Assembly: GCF_027923905.1 (NCBI RefSeq)
Contig: NZ_AP026966.1
Location: 558,001-622,000 of the forward strand
Direction of reading: 5' to 3'
Source of the DNA: Massilia varians
GTDB lineage: Bacteria; Pseudomonadota; Gammaproteobacteria; Burkholderiales; Burkholderiaceae_D
Length of the DNA stretch: 64,000 nt
Of this stretch, positions 1 to 8,806 are shown one piece after another (positions within the stretch are counted from its first letter, which is position 1; each line of letters begins with the position of its first letter). Below the pieces are notes generated by a model. That model searched no databases. It was not told the origin of the DNA and saw only the letters and a list, made by a program, of their open reading frames with translations. The translations under genes and the position numbers were made by a program.

Positions 1-1
1 G

Positions 2-793
2 AAGGCGATCGAACTGAACGGCGTCTCGGTGCCCTTCAACAAAGCCGCCTTCAACTGGGGCCGCACGGCCGCCCACGACCTGGCCGCGGTGAAGAAGCTG
101 GCCACCCCGGCCCAGGTGATCGAGTTCAAGCGCAGCGAAAGCCTCGACGACCTGATTACCCGCCGCGTCGAGCTGCTGACCGCCTACCAGGACGCTGCCT
201 ACGCCGCCAAGTACAAGACTTTCGTCGACCAGGTACGCGCCGAAGAGGCCAAGCTTGGCAAGGGCAGCCGCCTGGCCGAAGCCGTGGCGCGCTACTTCTA
301 CAAGCTGATGGCCTACAAGGACGAGTACGAGGTCGCCCGCCTGCATACCGATCCGGCGTTCAAGGCCAAGATCGCGAACATGTTCGAAGGCGACATCACG
401 CTGAAATTCCACCTGGCGCCGCCGCTGCTGGCCAAGCACGACAAGGAAGGCCGCGCGCTCAAGAAGGAATACGGCGCCTGGATGATGGGTGCGTTCGGCG
501 TGCTGGCCAAACTGAAACGCCTGCGCGGCACCCCGTTCGACGTGTTCGGCTACACCGCCGAGCGCCGCACCGAGCGGGCGCTGATCGACCAGTACCGCCA
601 GACCGTGGAAGCGCTGCTGCCCAAGCTCACGCCTGAGAACCTGGCGCAGGCCGTGGCGATCGCCAGCATCCCGGAAGACATCCGCGGCTACGGCCACGTG
701 AAGGAGCGCCACCTGAAGGCCGCCAGGCAGAAGGAAGCGGCCCTGGTCGCGGCCTTCCACACGCCGGCTGCAGGGACGCCGCGCGCCGCATAA
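2..793 (+). CDS. Indolepyruvate ferredoxin oxidoreductase-like protein, C-terminal part (partial)
   Basis: The gene runs in from the left edge. The frame is open from base 2 and ends with TAA at 791-793, so only about 263 C-terminal residues are visible. The sequence (RRVELLTAYQDAAYAAKY, then a Lys/Arg-rich helical region ending near GYGHVKERHLK) resembles the C-terminal domain of large (about 1,150-residue) indolepyruvate ferredoxin oxidoreductase family proteins, which oxidatively decarboxylate aryl-pyruvates from aromatic amino-acid breakdown. The catalytic TPP, ferredoxin and gamma domains lie outside the window. The family call rests on the tail alone. A strong hairpin follows, so it is probably the last gene of its transcript. 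Confidence 0.7.
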   Translation, partial: KAIELNGVSVPFNKAAFNWGRTAAHDLAAVKKLATPAQVIEFKRSESLDDLITRRVELLTAYQDAAYAAKYKTFVDQVRAEEAKLGKGSRLAEAVARYFYKLMAYKDEYEVARLHTDPAFKAKIANMFEGDITLKFHLAPPLLAKHDKEGRALKKEYGAWMMGAFGVLAKLKRLRGTPFDVFGYTAERRTERALIDQYRQTVEALLPKLTPENLAQAVAIASIPEDIRGYGHVKERHLKAARQKEAALVAAFHTPAAGTPRAA

Positions 794-806
794 GCGGGCA
801 GCGCTT

Positions 807-844
807 GACAGGCAAACAAGGCCGCAAGTCTGGCCTTGTTTGCC
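807..844 (+). terminator. Hairpin after the oxidoreductase gene
   Basis: A near-perfect inverted repeat (CAGGCAAACAAGGCC pairing with GGCCTTGTTTGCCTG, about 8-nt loop) starts 14 bases after the stop codon. A weak T-rich stretch follows. It is probably a transcription terminator. Confidence 0.65.
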
Positions 845-925
845 TGGAAATTCTTCTTAGCATTCCTTGTTGTCCATCAGACCCAACTGTTACAGTTGGT
901 TGCACTTGGGTCCGATTGGCGCGTC

Positions 926-931
926 TATAAT
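926..931 (+). promoter_or_regulatory. Consensus -10 box 8 bp before the S41 peptidase start
   Basis: TATAAT lies at 926-931 and the first plausible ATG at 939, so transcription would begin at or next to the start codon. TTGCAC and TTGGGT upstream are poorly spaced -35 candidates. No ribosome binding site fits between the box and the ATG, which suggests a leaderless mRNA. Confidence 0.5.
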
Positions 932-938
932 CGATCGC

Positions 939-2528
939 ATGAGACCGCCATATGCACATGGTCGTTTGTCGACCGTCCCCCGCCTGATGGCGTCGCTGTG
1001 CGCCGCCACGGTCGTCCTCGCCGGATGCGGCGGGGGCGGCGGTTCGCCCGGCGGTACCGGCCCCGGCCAGAGCGGGCAGCAGCCGCCCACGCCGACGAAT
1101 CCGACGCCGCCGACCGGCAGCGCGTCGCCGGAAGACCTCAACCCCAATTTGCTGGGCGAAGCCTTCAGCACCTACTGGAACCTGTGCGCCAAGCCGCGTA
1201 CCGGCCTGGACACTGAAGGCCGGCCCTTCCCGGACCGCCAGGGCACGCTGCTCGACGAGCTGAAGTTCCTGCGCGCATGGTCGAACCAGTACTACCTCTG
1301 GTACAACGAGATCCCGAACACCTACCGGATGGCGGATTTCACCAACGCCCTCGACTACTTCAACGTGCTTAAGACCCCGGCCCTGACCCCCTCGGGCCAG
1401 CCGAAGGACAAGTACCACTTCACCTACACCACCGAGGAGTGGGAAAAGCTGCAGAACTCCGGGATCGACCTGGGCTATGGCTTGACCTGGAAGCGCAACA
1501 GCGCCACCGTGCCGCGTACCTGGCTGGTCGCGATGGTGGAGCCGGGTTCGCCGGCCGAGGCGGCCGGCCTGCGCCGCGGCGACATGCTGCTCAAGGTCGA
1601 CGGCGTGGACTTCGTCAACGGCGGCGGCGCCGACCAGGTTAACAGGATCAATGCCGGCCTGTTCCCCGAGACGGCCGGCGTGGCGCACGGGTTCACCCTG
1701 CAGCGCGGCAGCACGGTCTTCGACGTGTCGATGACGGGTGCCGACGTGCGCATCGATCCGGTCAAGCTGGTGCAGGTGCTCGACACCCCGACCGGCAAGG
1801 TCGGCTACCTAAGCTTCGAGACCCACAACCAGGTGTCGGAGAAGGAGCTGGTGGATGCCTTCACCACCTTGAAGCAGGTCGCCGTGAGCGACCTGGTGCT
1901 CGACATGCGCTACAACGGCGGTGGCCTGCTGTACATCGCCAGCGAGCTGTCCTACATGATCGCCGGGCCGGAGCAGACCAACGGCAAGATCTTCGAGCGC
2001 CCGCAGTACAACGACAAGACCCCGCAGAAGCAGGCCATTCCGTTCCGCAGCACGGCCTACGGCTTCAGCTCGCCCAATCCGGTGCGTGCGGGCACGCCGC
2101 TGCCTTACCTGGGCCTGAAGCGGGTGACCGTCCTGACCACCTCGGGCACCTGCTCGGCCAGCGAGGCCGTGATCAACGGCCTGCGCGGCGCCGATGTCCA
2201 GGTTGACGTGATCGGCAGCACCACCTGCGGCAAGCCCTACGGCTTCACGCCGGTGTCGAACTGCGGCACCACCTACTTCTCGATCGAGTTCAAGGGCGTG
2301 AACAACAAGGGCTTCGGCGACTTCTCGGACGGCCTGGCGCCGACCTGCCAGGTAGCCGATGACCTGTCGCGTCCGCTCGGCGACCGCAGCGAAGGCCTGC
2401 TGGCCGCGGCCCTGAGCTACCGCGAGACCGGCACCTGCCCGCCGGCCAGCCGCGCGCGCCAGGTGCCGATGGAGATCGTGCGCCATCCGGCCGGGGAAAT
2501 CTCGATCTATACCAAGCCGCGCCCCTGA
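939..2528 (+). CDS. S41-family (C-terminal processing type) peptidase, lipoprotein
   Basis: This 529-residue predicted lipoprotein has a basic, hydrophobic N-terminus ending in the lipobox VVLAGC (Cys about 30), followed by a Gly/Pro/Thr-rich linker, so it should be anchored outside the inner membrane. A PDZ-like segment (SPAEAAGLRRGDMLLKVDG, about residues 193-211) precedes the S41 protease domain. The GTCSASE motif places the catalytic Ser near residue 406, with a candidate Lys in GSTTCGKPYG about 25 residues later. The family cleaves proteins near their C-termini in the periplasm. I chose ATG 939 over the upstream in-frame start at 867 because the -10 box lies between them. Substrate unknown. 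Confidence 0.85.
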   Translation: MRPPYAHGRLSTVPRLMASLCAATVVLAGCGGGGGSPGGTGPGQSGQQPPTPTNPTPPTGSASPEDLNPNLLGEAFSTYWNLCAKPRTGLDTEGRPFPDRQGTLLDELKFLRAWSNQYYLWYNEIPNTYRMADFTNALDYFNVLKTPALTPSGQPKDKYHFTYTTEEWEKLQNSGIDLGYGLTWKRNSATVPRTWLVAMVEPGSPAEAAGLRRGDMLLKVDGVDFVNGGGADQVNRINAGLFPETAGVAHGFTLQRGSTVFDVSMTGADVRIDPVKLVQVLDTPTGKVGYLSFETHNQVSEKELVDAFTTLKQVAVSDLVLDMRYNGGGLLYIASELSYMIAGPEQTNGKIFERPQYNDKTPQKQAIPFRSTAYGFSSPNPVRAGTPLPYLGLKRVTVLTTSGTCSASEAVINGLRGADVQVDVIGSTTCGKPYGFTPVSNCGTTYFSIEFKGVNNKGFGDFSDGLAPTCQVADDLSRPLGDRSEGLLAAALSYRETGTCPPASRARQVPMEIVRHPAGEISIYTKPRP

Positions 2529-2542
2529 GCCCGGTGTGCAAC

Positions 2543-2577
2543 AAGAGCCCGGCCAGCACTTCTGCCGGGCTCTTTTC
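2543..2577 (+). terminator. Rho-independent terminator of the S41 peptidase gene
   Basis: An 11-bp stem (AAGAGCCCGGC / GCCGGGCTCTT) with a 10-nt loop is followed by TTC and more T-rich sequence, 15 bp after the stop. Confidence 0.85.
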
Positions 2578-2593
2578 ATTCTGGAAACAGGTC

Positions 2594-2599
2594 TATAAT
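2594..2599 (+). promoter_or_regulatory. -10 box of the M14 peptidase gene
   Basis: TATAAT lies 38 bp before the ATG at 2637. A GTGGAG sequence at 2625-2630 can serve as ribosome binding site. The -35 region overlaps the previous terminator and is not distinct. Confidence 0.5.
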
Positions 2600-2636
2600 C
2601 GTCGGCTTTGTCACCCGCTTGATTGTGGAGTTTCCG

Positions 2637-4397
2637 ATGATCCGTTCCGCCCTGCTGCTGGCCCTGCTGGCTGCCGTCCCCCTCGCCCATGCCGCTCCCG
2701 ATCTGACCACCGTGTCGGAGCGCTCCGGCTTCCAGGCCACCGGCCGCTACGATGAAGTCATCAAGCTTTGTGGCGACTTCCAGAAGGCCTATCCGAAGCA
2801 GGTCAAGTGCATCGAATTCGGCCGCACGCCGGAGAACCGCCCCATGCTGGCGCTGATCGTGTCGAACACCGGCGCCTTCACGCCGCAGCTTGCTAAGAAG
2901 CAGGGCCTGCCGGTGACCCTGATCCAGGGCGGCATCCATGCCGGCGAGATCGACGGCAAGGACGCCGGCTTCCTGGCCCTGCGCGAAATCCTGAACGGCA
3001 AGTTGGCGAAGGGCGCCCTGGACAAGCAGGTGCTGCTGTTCGTGCCGGTGTTTAACGTCGACGGCCACGAGCGCTTCGGCAAGTGGAACCGCCCGAACCA
3101 GCGCGGCCCGGTCGAGATGGGCTGGCGCACCACCGCCCAGAACTACAACCTCAACCGCGACTACGTGAAGGCCGACGCGCCCGAGATGCAGGCCATGCTG
3201 GGGCTGGTCAATGCCTGGGATCCGCTGACCTATGTCGACCTGCACGTGACCGACGGCGCCAAGTTCCAGCACGACGTCTCGATCCAGGTCGAGCCGGTGT
3301 ACTCGGGCGACCCGGAATTCCGCAAGGCCGGCCTGGCCCTGCGCAGCAAGGTGATCGCCGACATCGCTCGTCAAGGCGCGATGCCGCAGTCCTACTACAT
3401 GTCCTTCGCCAAGACCGACGACCCGCAGTCGGGCTTCATCGACAGCGTGTCGGATCCGCGCTTCTCGACCGGCTACTTCCCGCTGCGTAACCGCATGGCG
3501 ATGCTGGTCGAGACCCATTCGTGGAAGGATTACCCGACCCGCGTGCGCGTCACCCACAACACGGTGATCTCGGTGCTGGAACAGGTCGCACAGCACGGCA
3601 AGGCCTGGCAGCAGGCCGCCCAGGCCGCCGACGCCCGCGCCGCCCAGCTGGCGGGCAGCCCGGTCGCGCTGACCTACCGCACCACCCACAAGACCGAGAT
3701 GGTCGACTTCCAGGGCTACGCCTACACCCGCACCCCGTCCGAGGTGTCGGGCATGCTGATGACCCGCTACGACGAAAGCAAGCCGCAGGTATGGCGCGTG
3801 CCGCTGCGCGAGGAAGTGGTGCCGGACCGCGTGGTCAGCGCACCGCGCGCGGGCTACATCGTGCCGGCCGCCTGGGCCGACATCGTGGCCAAGAAGCTGA
3901 CCCAGCACGGCATCAGCTTCCGCAAGCTGGACAAGGCGATCGCGCAGGCGAGTGTCGAAACCTTCCGCGCCGACAAGGCGAGCTTCGGCGCCACCTCGCT
4001 GGAATCGCACCAGCGCCTGACGGTCGAGGGCGCCTGGCAGGCGGAGCCGCGCGGCGTACTGCCGGGCTCGCTGTACGTGCCGGTGAACCAGCCGAAGGCG
4101 CGCCTGGTGGTGGCCATGCTGGAGCCGCAGGCGCCGGACTCGCTGCTGGCCTGGGGCTATTTCAACAACGCTTACGAGCGCAAGGAGTACATGGAAGAAT
4201 ACGTGGCCGAGGACGTGGCGCGCGAGCAGATGGCCGCCGACCCGGCGCTGGCCGCCGAATTCAAGCGCCGCGTCGAGACCGACCCGGCCTTCGCCAGGAA
4301 CCCGCACGCGCGCCTGGACTTCTTCTACAAGCGCCACGCCTCGTGGGACGAGCGCCACAACCTGTACCCGGTCTACCGCACCGCCATCGCTCCCTGA
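2637..4397 (+). CDS. M14-family zinc metallocarboxypeptidase, secreted
   Basis: The 586-residue protein starts with a Sec signal peptide (hydrophobic core, AHA-AP cleavage). The M14 zinc ligands are visible as HAGE (His101, Glu104) and the downstream DLHVTDG (His203); an RTTAQNYNLNRDYVK stretch resembles the substrate-binding Asn-Arg region. The family removes C-terminal residues from peptides or cell-wall peptides. The long C-terminal half (about 300 residues) is not typical of classic carboxypeptidases and I recognise no second domain in it. ATG 2637 is preferred over an upstream in-frame TTG (2619) because of its signal peptide and Shine-Dalgarno spacing. Confidence 0.85.
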   Translation: MIRSALLLALLAAVPLAHAAPDLTTVSERSGFQATGRYDEVIKLCGDFQKAYPKQVKCIEFGRTPENRPMLALIVSNTGAFTPQLAKKQGLPVTLIQGGIHAGEIDGKDAGFLALREILNGKLAKGALDKQVLLFVPVFNVDGHERFGKWNRPNQRGPVEMGWRTTAQNYNLNRDYVKADAPEMQAMLGLVNAWDPLTYVDLHVTDGAKFQHDVSIQVEPVYSGDPEFRKAGLALRSKVIADIARQGAMPQSYYMSFAKTDDPQSGFIDSVSDPRFSTGYFPLRNRMAMLVETHSWKDYPTRVRVTHNTVISVLEQVAQHGKAWQQAAQAADARAAQLAGSPVALTYRTTHKTEMVDFQGYAYTRTPSEVSGMLMTRYDESKPQVWRVPLREEVVPDRVVSAPRAGYIVPAAWADIVAKKLTQHGISFRKLDKAIAQASVETFRADKASFGATSLESHQRLTVEGAWQAEPRGVLPGSLYVPVNQPKARLVVAMLEPQAPDSLLAWGYFNNAYERKEYMEEYVAEDVAREQMAADPALAAEFKRRVETDPAFARNPHARLDFFYKRHASWDERHNLYPVYRTAIAP

Positions 4398-4407
4398 GTT
4401 GTTCCCG

Positions 4408-4440
4408 GCGCTTGATCCGCATGCGATGCGGATCAAGCGC
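4408..4440. terminator. Perfect 15-bp hairpin after the M14 peptidase gene
   Basis: GCGCTTGATCCGCAT and its exact complement are separated by 3 bases. There is no T-tract, so factor-independent termination is uncertain, but the position 10 bp after the stop codon fits a transcript 3' end. Confidence 0.6.
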
Positions 4441-4512
4441 GGGGCGTGCGCCGTCCCCCGGGCGGCGCCGATCCGCTAGACTGCCACGGTCGCCGCCATT
4501 CCTCTTCCTGCA

Positions 4513-5784
4513 ATGCGTGCCTGCCGTGTTTCCCTCCAGCCCGGCATCCGCGCCGCGATCGCCACGCTGCCCGTCGCCTTCCTCCTGTCCAGCCTGGTCA
4601 CCGGTATCGGCATCGGCCTGGCCGGTTTCCTGTTCCTCGGCATTGCACTCTGGCAGTGGCGCGCCAGCCGCGCGCATCTGGCGCGCGACTGGCCGGCCCT
4701 GCGTCCGGTCGTGCTCGCGTTTGCCGCCTATGCCGCCTATGCACTGTTCCTGCACCTGGCGCGCGCCACCGGGTGGCGTACGGTCGACGCGCCCCTGCGG
4801 ATGCTGCTCGCCCTGGCCCTGGTGCCGGTACTGCGGATGGCGCAACTGGACGCTCGGCCGTGGTGGATTGGTGCCTGCGCCGGTGCGCTGGCCGCGGCCG
4901 CGCTGGCGGCATGGGAACGCTGGGGCGCCGGCGTCGAACGTGCCGGCGGCTTCCTGAACCCGATCGTGTTCGGCAACCTGGCGCTGGTACTGGTGCTGGT
5001 GGCGCTGGCCTCGCTGCTCGATCCGCGCATGCGCCGGCATTGGTGGTGGCCGGCGGCCGCCGCGCTGGCGGGCGCCGTCGCCTCGCTGCTGTCCGGCAGC
5101 CGCGGCGGCTGGCTGGCCCTGCCGCCGGCCTTCCTGCTGCTGTGGACCCAGCGCCGCCACATCCCGCGTGCCTTGCCTGGCGGCCTGGCGCTGGCCATGG
5201 CCGCGCTGGTCGTGCTGGCGTATGCGGTGCCGGCCACCGGTGTCAGGGCGCGGGTCGCGGTGGGCCTCAGCGACCTGGCGCTCTACCGGGACGGCAATCC
5301 CCTGCCGACCTCGCTGAGCGTACGCCTCGAATTGTGGAAGGCGGCCGGCATGCTGGCAAGCGAACACCCGCTGGCCGGCATCGACACGCCGGCGTACAAG
5401 GCGCGGATGCGGGCCTGGATCGCCGAGGGCAGGCTCAGCCCGGCCGTGTTCGCGCCGCCGGAGCCGCCGCACCTGCATAACGACGCCCTGCAGGCCCTGG
5501 TGACCCGGGGCCTGCCCGGACTGGCCTGCTGGCTGGCGATCATCCTGGCGCCGTTGTGCTGGTTCGGACTGCGCCTGCGCCGTGCCGCCAGTGGGGAACA
5601 GGCGGCGCCGGCGCTGGCCGGCCTGCTGGTGGTGGTGAGCTATGTCATGGCGGGGCTGAGCGAGGTGATGTTCTGGTCGATGAAGGCGAGCCTGCTGTAT
5701 GCCATGCTGGTGTTCGCCTTCATGGCCTGCTGCCTGCAGGCAGCGGATCCGCTGCGCAGGCAGGCGCCGCCGGCGTGCGTCTAG
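4513..5784 (+). CDS. O-antigen ligase-like (Wzy_C) membrane protein
   Basis: The 423-residue protein has about ten hydrophobic membrane segments. Family signatures are LSGSRGGWLAL (about residues 193-203) and, in the large periplasmic loop, PPHLHNDALQALVTRG, the His-containing motif of WaaL/Wzy_C enzymes. The family joins undecaprenyl-linked glycans to lipid A core or to proteins at the periplasmic face. The polysaccharide operon lies convergent and immediately downstream, its last gene overlapping this one by 4 bp. No clear ribosome binding site precedes the ATG, so the start is tentative. It could instead be a polymerase (Wzy) or a protein O-glycan ligase. Confidence 0.8.
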   Translation: MRACRVSLQPGIRAAIATLPVAFLLSSLVTGIGIGLAGFLFLGIALWQWRASRAHLARDWPALRPVVLAFAAYAAYALFLHLARATGWRTVDAPLRMLLALALVPVLRMAQLDARPWWIGACAGALAAAALAAWERWGAGVERAGGFLNPIVFGNLALVLVLVALASLLDPRMRRHWWWPAAAALAGAVASLLSGSRGGWLALPPAFLLLWTQRRHIPRALPGGLALAMAALVVLAYAVPATGVRARVAVGLSDLALYRDGNPLPTSLSVRLELWKAAGMLASEHPLAGIDTPAYKARMRAWIAEGRLSPAVFAPPEPPHLHNDALQALVTRGLPGLACWLAIILAPLCWFGLRLRRAASGEQAAPALAGLLVVVSYVMAGLSEVMFWSMKASLLYAMLVFAFMACCLQAADPLRRQAPPACV

Positions 5785-6761
5785 CGGTCCTCGTGACGGC
5801 GCCGCAGGTCGATCTTCCCCATCCCCTGGCCTTGCGCCCCGGGCCCGGGAGAAGCGTTTGCCGGAGGTGCGCCGGGCAACGTGGGGCAAGGACCGAGCCG
5901 TCCGGCCCAGCCGTCGGCCAGCGCCTGCCTGACGGTGCGCCAGGCACCGCGCCGGAAGCGTCCACGGCAGCCCAGCCACAGTCCCAGGCCGGTCAGTGTG
6001 GCGACCGCTCCCGCCAGTTGCGGCAGGCGCGCATGCCGGCGCGCCACCACGATCCGGTTGCGCAGGTTGTAGTAGTGGCGCGGGCCGATCGGGCCGGCGC
6101 GCATCCGGCCGGCGGGCGCGCGCAGGTGGTCGACCACGCTGCCGGGCGCCAGCCACAGCGGCCAGCCGGCGCGCCGCAGGCGCAGGCAGTATTCGGTGTC
6201 GTCGTAGGACAGGAACAGGGCGGCGTCGGGCAGGCCGCAGGCTGCCGCGGCGCGCGCCGACACCAGCAAGCCGACGAAGGAGGCGGTGTCGACCGGCACC
6301 AGGGCGCGGCAGTAGTCGGCAGGGGCGATCGTGCGTTCGATGCCGCACGACAGCCCGTAACGGCGCCGGTGGGCCAGCGCCAGGCTACCGAACTCGAAGA
6401 CGGCCGGCGCCACCGCCCCCGGCGCCGCCGTGCCCTCTGCCTGTGCGATTGCCCCGGCCAGCCGTTCCAGCGTGTCGGGGCGCGGCACCGCGTCGTCGTC
6501 CAGCAGCCAGATCCAGTCGCAGCCGCCGGCCAGGGCGTGGCGCATGCCGAGGGCGAAGCCGCCGGCGCCGCCCAGGTTGCCGCCGGGGCGCAGCACGTCC
6601 AGGCCCTGGCAGCGCGCCAGCACGGCGCCCGTCTCGGGCCCGCCGCCGTTGTCGACCACGACCACGTGGTCGGGCGGGCGCTGCTGCGACTGCAGCGCCG
6701 CCAGCACCTGCTGCAGCAGTGGCGGGCGGTCGCGGGTGACGACGACGGTGACGATGCGCAT
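5781..6761 (-). CDS. Family 2 glycosyltransferase
   Basis: The 326-residue GT-A fold protein has an N-terminal nucleotide-binding strand (MRIVTVVVTRDRPPLLQQVL), VVVVDNGGG, a metal-binding DDD in WLLDDDAVPRPDTL (about residue 88), and an acceptor-site region containing FLSYDDTEYCLR, typical of GlfT2/rhamnosyltransferase-like enzymes. A C-terminal hydrophobic segment may bind the membrane. It is the last gene of the leftward polysaccharide operon and starts 6 bp after the WavE-like gene. The sugar transferred cannot be told from sequence. Confidence 0.85.
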   Translation of the reverse strand: MRIVTVVVTRDRPPLLQQVLAALQSQQRPPDHVVVVDNGGGPETGAVLARCQGLDVLRPGGNLGGAGGFALGMRHALAGGCDWIWLLDDDAVPRPDTLERLAGAIAQAEGTAAPGAVAPAVFEFGSLALAHRRRYGLSCGIERTIAPADYCRALVPVDTASFVGLLVSARAAAACGLPDAALFLSYDDTEYCLRLRRAGWPLWLAPGSVVDHLRAPAGRMRAGPIGPRHYYNLRNRIVVARRHARLPQLAGAVATLTGLGLWLGCRGRFRRGAWRTVRQALADGWAGRLGPCPTLPGAPPANASPGPGAQGQGMGKIDLRRRHEDR

Positions 6762-6767
6762 GGCCGG

Positions 6768-7796
6768 CTACAAGTGGCGCGCGAGCCGGCTCACCATGCG
6801 GCGCACCGGTTCGCTGCTGTGCTGCGGATCGAACAGCAGCCCATGCAGCAGGCGGCTGTGGCGGAAGGCGAGGGCGGTCAGGCGCTTGCTGCGCGCCCGC
6901 GCGCGGATCAGGCGGCGCAGGCCGGCGGCATCCTGGAATCCGGCCAGCTCGGGGCCCTGCAGCGCGACCCAGTCCAGATGCATCAGGTTGTTCATGCACT
7001 GGAAGCGCGAGGCGCCCACCCAGGCATACTTGGGAAAGACCAGGCCGATCTGCCAGGGGTCGAGCAGAATCACTTCGTGGGCCATGAAGCGCGCGTGGTC
7101 GCGCAGCACCGCTTCCGACGTGTCGTTCAGCGCCCGTGGACAGGCATAGCCGCGGGCGCCGGCGAACTGCGTGCACAGGTGCTGCTCGACCGCGAAGCGG
7201 GCACGGAAGCGGCGCTCGAAGATCGACGCGCCGGGCGGATGCGGACGCTGTTCGTAATGGCGCGCGTCGCGCGCGTCCATCGGCGCGGCCGACCAGTAGG
7301 CCCGCAGCAGTTCGGTCGGACCGAAATGGAACCAGTCGCTCAGGTGGTAGGGCAGGCGCTCGAACATGAGCGGGTCGAGGGTGAAGAAGGAGCAGGCCAG
7401 CAGCCGTTCGCGTCCGCCGTCGCGGCGGCGCTGCTCGGCGGCGAAGTCGAGGAAACCCGCATGTTCAAGAAAGCAGTCGGTGCGCAGCTTGACGGCATAG
7501 GGCGTGCGCACGGCCGTCAGGCCGGCGCGCGTGCTGGCCAGCTGCCGGTTGGCGTTGTTGGCCTTGTCGTCGTCGAGCTTGAGCGGCGCCAGCGGACCCG
7601 GGTCCGGGCTGAGCACCACGGTGTCGACCCCCGCGTTGTGCGGCACGTCCGTGCCTTCCCAGGTGGAGAGGACGATGCGCGCGCCCGGCAGCACCTGGCG
7701 CGTCATGCGGATATTGCGCACGAAGGCGTCGCGCTCGCGCGTGACGTAAGGCTTGAACGCGCCCTGGAACACGAGGGTGATGTCGGAAGTCTTCAT
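6768..7796 (-). CDS. WavE-like lipopolysaccharide/capsule synthesis protein
   Basis: The 342-residue protein begins DITLVFQG and contains LPGARIVLSTWEG (about residues 36-48), KLRTDCF and FHFGPTELL, all matching the WavE family of Vibrio core LPS synthesis, thought to be cytoplasmic glycosyltransferases. Its ATG overlaps the stop of the preceding gene by 4 bp (ATGA), so translation is probably coupled. Donor and acceptor are unknown. Confidence 0.8.
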   Translation of the reverse strand: MKTSDITLVFQGAFKPYVTRERDAFVRNIRMTRQVLPGARIVLSTWEGTDVPHNAGVDTVVLSPDPGPLAPLKLDDDKANNANRQLASTRAGLTAVRTPYAVKLRTDCFLEHAGFLDFAAEQRRRDGGRERLLACSFFTLDPLMFERLPYHLSDWFHFGPTELLRAYWSAAPMDARDARHYEQRPHPPGASIFERRFRARFAVEQHLCTQFAGARGYACPRALNDTSEAVLRDHARFMAHEVILLDPWQIGLVFPKYAWVGASRFQCMNNLMHLDWVALQGPELAGFQDAAGLRRLIRARARSKRLTALAFRHSRLLHGLLFDPQHSSEPVRRMVSRLARHL

Positions 7797-8806
7797 GGCG
7801 CGACAGGCGGCTGGTGGGAACCGGGCGCCGGCCGCGGCGCCGGCGCCGGCGCCGGGGCGGTAGCCAGTGCGTCGATGTAGCGGCGCAGCGGGTGGTCCGG
7901 ACGGCGCGCTACCCGCTTCACGCCGAACAGGCCGTGGCGGTCGAATACGCGCCAGGTGTTGTTGCTGTCGGACATCCATTCGTAGCGCGCCAGCCAGGCG
8001 GCATCGCCGGCGCCGATGCGGTCGACCAGGCGCCGCCGGGTCCGGTGGAAGCCGCTGCGGATCATCAGGTACTCGATGAGGCGGCGCGGGAAATGGCGCG
8101 GTTCGCCCGGCCGGCCGATCAGCGGATCGGCATAGCGCAGCACGCGCCAGAAGGCCTGGTCGAAACGGTGCACCTCGGACAGCACGTAGGGGCGGCCCCC
8201 GATGGGCGCGCGCAGCGCATGGGCCGCGGTGGCCAGCCAGACTTCCTCGCGCGGATAGGCGGCGCTGCCGTCGAGGTGGCGCTCGAGCAGGGGCGCCAGC
8301 TCGAACAGCAGCGCCGCCTCGAAGCTGGCGCCCTCGACCTGGGAGCCCACCAGGCTGGTGCTGCCGAGCCGCCGGCACAGGTTGACCAGCTGCCGGTCGG
8401 CCAGCGCCGGCGCGGCGAAGCGCCAGCGGCTGCCGGCGCGGATGGGGCGCGTGTGCAGGAAGTTGCCGCCACGTCCCAGCCAGCCGGCCAGGCCGGGACG
8501 CACCAGCATGTCGTTCGAGGCATGCAGGCAGATGCGGCTGGCGTCGCCGGCGCGGCGGATCCAGCCGATGTTGGCCAGGTGGGCCTGCAGGATGCCGCCC
8601 CAGCGTGTCGCATGGCGTGCGGGATTGAGCACGACGTTGGCGCAGCCGGCGGCGTCCAGCGCCGTTTCCAGTTCGGGCAGGCTGAAGCGGGCGTTGGCCG
8701 AGACGTGCAGCACGATGCGCGCCTCGGGGAAGAAGGCGGCGATGTTCCTGGCCTGGCTCGCCACGACCCGTGCCTGGGTGTGCACGGGAAGCGATATGTA
8801 GATCAA
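7793..8806 (-). CDS. Uncharacterised polysaccharide-operon protein, possible glycosyltransferase
   Basis: This 337-residue protein starts at a TTG overlapping the TGA of the previous gene (TTGA), a typical coupled start; without it the open frame extends far upstream into the neighbour. It opens with an alpha/beta strand (LIYISLPVHTQARVV), then ARIVLHVSANARF and CLHASNDMLVRPGL, where the SND could be a DXD-like sugar-nucleotide site. It ends in a Pro/Ala-rich tail. I do not recognise the family. Its place between a nucleotidyltransferase and a WavE-like gene suggests a glycan-transfer step. Confidence 0.6.
   Translation of the reverse strand: MIYISLPVHTQARVVASQARNIAAFFPEARIVLHVSANARFSLPELETALDAAGCANVVLNPARHATRWGGILQAHLANIGWIRRAGDASRICLHASNDMLVRPGLAGWLGRGGNFLHTRPIRAGSRWRFAAPALADRQLVNLCRRLGSTSLVGSQVEGASFEAALLFELAPLLERHLDGSAAYPREEVWLATAAHALRAPIGGRPYVLSEVHRFDQAFWRVLRYADPLIGRPGEPRHFPRRLIEYLMIRSGFHRTRRRLVDRIGAGDAAWLARYEWMSDSNNTWRVFDRHGLFGVKRVARRPDHPLRRYIDALATAPAPAPAPRPAPGSHQPPVAP

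Noticed and set aside
1809..4436. 875-codon antisense frame over the S41 and M14 peptidase genes
   Set aside because: The composition is His/Arg/Gly/Val-rich typical of shadow frames, and both sense genes have clear motifs.
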